Shown: one piece after another, positions 5,823 through 6,589 of the stretch
Numbering within the stretch: position 1 is the first letter of the stretch
Layout of the letters: every line of letters begins with the position of its first letter
NCBI GenBank assembly: GCA_023392645.1
Contig: JAEVYR010000370.1
Span: forward strand, 1 to 6,589
Source: Chloroflexota bacterium
GTDB lineage: Bacteria > Chloroflexota > Chloroflexia > Thermomicrobiales > UBA6265
Direction: 5' to 3'
Length of the DNA: 6,589 nt
Position numbers and translations under genes: made by a program
The notes under the pieces: model-generated
What the model saw: only the letters and a program-made list of their open reading frames with translations
Database searches by the model: none
Told to the model about the DNA's origin: nothing

Positions 5823-6461
5823 ATGGATTTCAGCTACCTGCGCGAACACTCCGATGTCGTTTGGGAGAAGACCGTCGAGCACCTGACGCTGTCGCTGGAG
5901 GCGCTGGCGATCGCGCTGCCTCTGGCCATCGTGCTCGGCCTGCTCGCGACGCGGGTCCGCTGGCTGACGACGCCGCTCGTGACGCTGGTGAGCATCCTCT
6001 ACACGATCCCGTCGCTCGCGTTCATGGCATTCCTCATCCCGACCTTCGGTATCGGCCGCCAGCCGGCGCTGATCATCCTCGTCAGCTACGCCCAGCTCTT
6101 TCTCGTTCGCAACATCGTGGCTGGCATGAAAAGTGTCGATCCGGCCGTGCTGGAGGCGGCGCGCGGGCTGGGCATGAATGAGTGGCAGCTCTACTACAAG
6201 GTCTGGCTCCCCCTGGCGTCTCCGGTGATCGTGGCCGGCATCCGTACCGCGCTGCTGGCGATCATCGCGATCGCCACGCTCACCGGCTATATCAAGTCGG
6301 GTGGACTCGGCGAGATCATGTTCACCGGCATTGGCCGCGACTATCCGTCGCAGGTGCTGGCGGGGGTGATCGCGGTCGCGGCGCTGGCGATCGTCACCGA
6401 CCTGGTGATGCGGATGCTGGAGCTGCTCACCCCGGTCGCTCGCGCCCGCCGCGCGGCGTGA
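5823..6461 (+). CDS. Osmoprotectant ABC importer permease subunit 2 (OpuCD/YehY-like)
   Basis: This 212-residue inner-membrane protein forms the second half of the solute channel. Hydrophobic segments lie at about 22-43, 50-76, 80-102, 131-157 and 177-197. The ATPase-docking EAA loop is at 111-130 (EAARGLGMNEWQLYYKVWLP) with E111-A-A and G117. TGYIKSGGLGEIMFTGI (154-170) keeps the GGLG wording common in the family. It aligns end to end with permease 1, including the opening MD..., the EAA loop and LASPVIVAGIR against LALPVIVAGMR, so the two arose by duplication and likely form a heterodimer. ATG 5823 lies four bases after the ATPase stop with only a weak purine stretch before it, so translation is probably coupled to the ATPase gene. 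It ends the operon. No strong terminator follows: only a 5-bp CGGCG-GCA-CGCCG hairpin (6493-6505) without a T run. Confidence 0.94.
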   Translation: MDFSYLREHSDVVWEKTVEHLTLSLEALAIALPLAIVLGLLATRVRWLTTPLVTLVSILYTIPSLAFMAFLIPTFGIGRQPALIILVSYAQLFLVRNIVAGMKSVDPAVLEAARGLGMNEWQLYYKVWLPLASPVIVAGIRTALLAIIAIATLTGYIKSGGLGEIMFTGIGRDYPSQVLAGVIAVAALAIVTDLVMRMLELLTPVARARRAA

Positions 6462-6519
6462 CAGCGCACGGTGCGAAATTCGGCTGATTCGCCGGCGGCA
6501 CGCCGAGATGCTTGTCACG

Positions 6520-6589
6520 TCACTTCACCGCGTTCCGGATGACGGGCGCGTTTGAGCCCTCATGGAACACCAACGCCCCGGCCTGAGGC
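6520..6589 (-). CDS. Possible C-terminal end of an unidentified convergent gene
   Basis: Read from the right edge, one minus-strand frame encodes 22 residues (PQAGALVFHEGSNAPVIRNA, then VK) before a TGA at 6522-6520. Nearly all its codons end in G or C, like the real genes here, while the other two minus frames are interrupted early. This would be the tail of a gene convergent with the importer operon, 58 bases from its last stop. I do not recognise the family, and so short a piece may be open by chance. Confidence 0.3.
   Translation of the reverse strand, partial: PQAGALVFHEGSNAPVIRNAVK

Noticed and set aside
6493..6505. CGGCG-GCA-CGCCG hairpin after the last permease gene as operon terminator.
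   Set aside because: Five base pairs with no following T run; chance is likely in G+C-rich DNA.
5421..6518. A 365-codon minus-strand frame opposite the ATPase end and second permease.
   Set aside because: The product is extremely Arg-rich with no domain, and it lies opposite two confident genes.

Overview
The window is G+C-rich (about two thirds by eye), tightly packed bacterial DNA. It holds two ABC transport loci transcribed away from each other from a shared gap of about 300 bases. The G+C content, GTG starts, a Tat-type signal on the solute-binding protein, and a Gly-Ala-Thr-Pro-Val-Ala rich linker inside that protein suggest a Chloroflexota/Thermomicrobiales-like organism. That placement rests on style rather than on a marker gene and is tentative.

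Left part, minus strand (1-2685): a two-gene unit encoding a MacB/LolD-type ATPase (2685-1894) followed by a large FtsX/MacB-type permease (starts at 1857 and runs off the left edge, at least 619 residues). These systems use ATP to drive mechanical work on an extracytoplasmic domain, usually for export, lipoprotein or lipid extraction, or peptide efflux. The substrate cannot be told from the sequence. A hairpin overlapping the permease ribosome binding site may tune the ratio of the two subunits.

Middle (2686-2985): the divergent intergenic region. Just before the rightward operon lies a repeated near-palindrome TCGTGAC(A/G)CGA, spaced 25 bases start to start, around a weak promoter candidate. 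It is a plausible operator.

Right part, plus strand (2986-6461): a complete osmoprotectant-type ABC importer of the OpuC/OsmU (YehWXYZ)/ProX class, in the order permease, solute-binding protein, ATPase, permease. The binding protein should capture a quaternary amine (glycine betaine, choline, carnitine or a relative), the two different permeases form the channel, and the ATPase, with a single CBS-like C-terminal domain, powers and may gate uptake. A 13-bp perfect hairpin followed by TTTT sits between the binding-protein and ATPase genes. It divides the operon into a promoter-proximal permease plus binding-protein segment and a distal ATPase plus permease segment.

Right edge (6520-6589): the possible C-terminal end of an unidentified convergent minus-strand gene. 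I found no RNA genes, insertion sequences, CRISPR arrays or phage genes, and no clearly new system. The points worth checking are regulatory and structural: the internal terminator, the tandem operator, the RBS hairpin, and the altered pocket and inserted linker in the binding protein.
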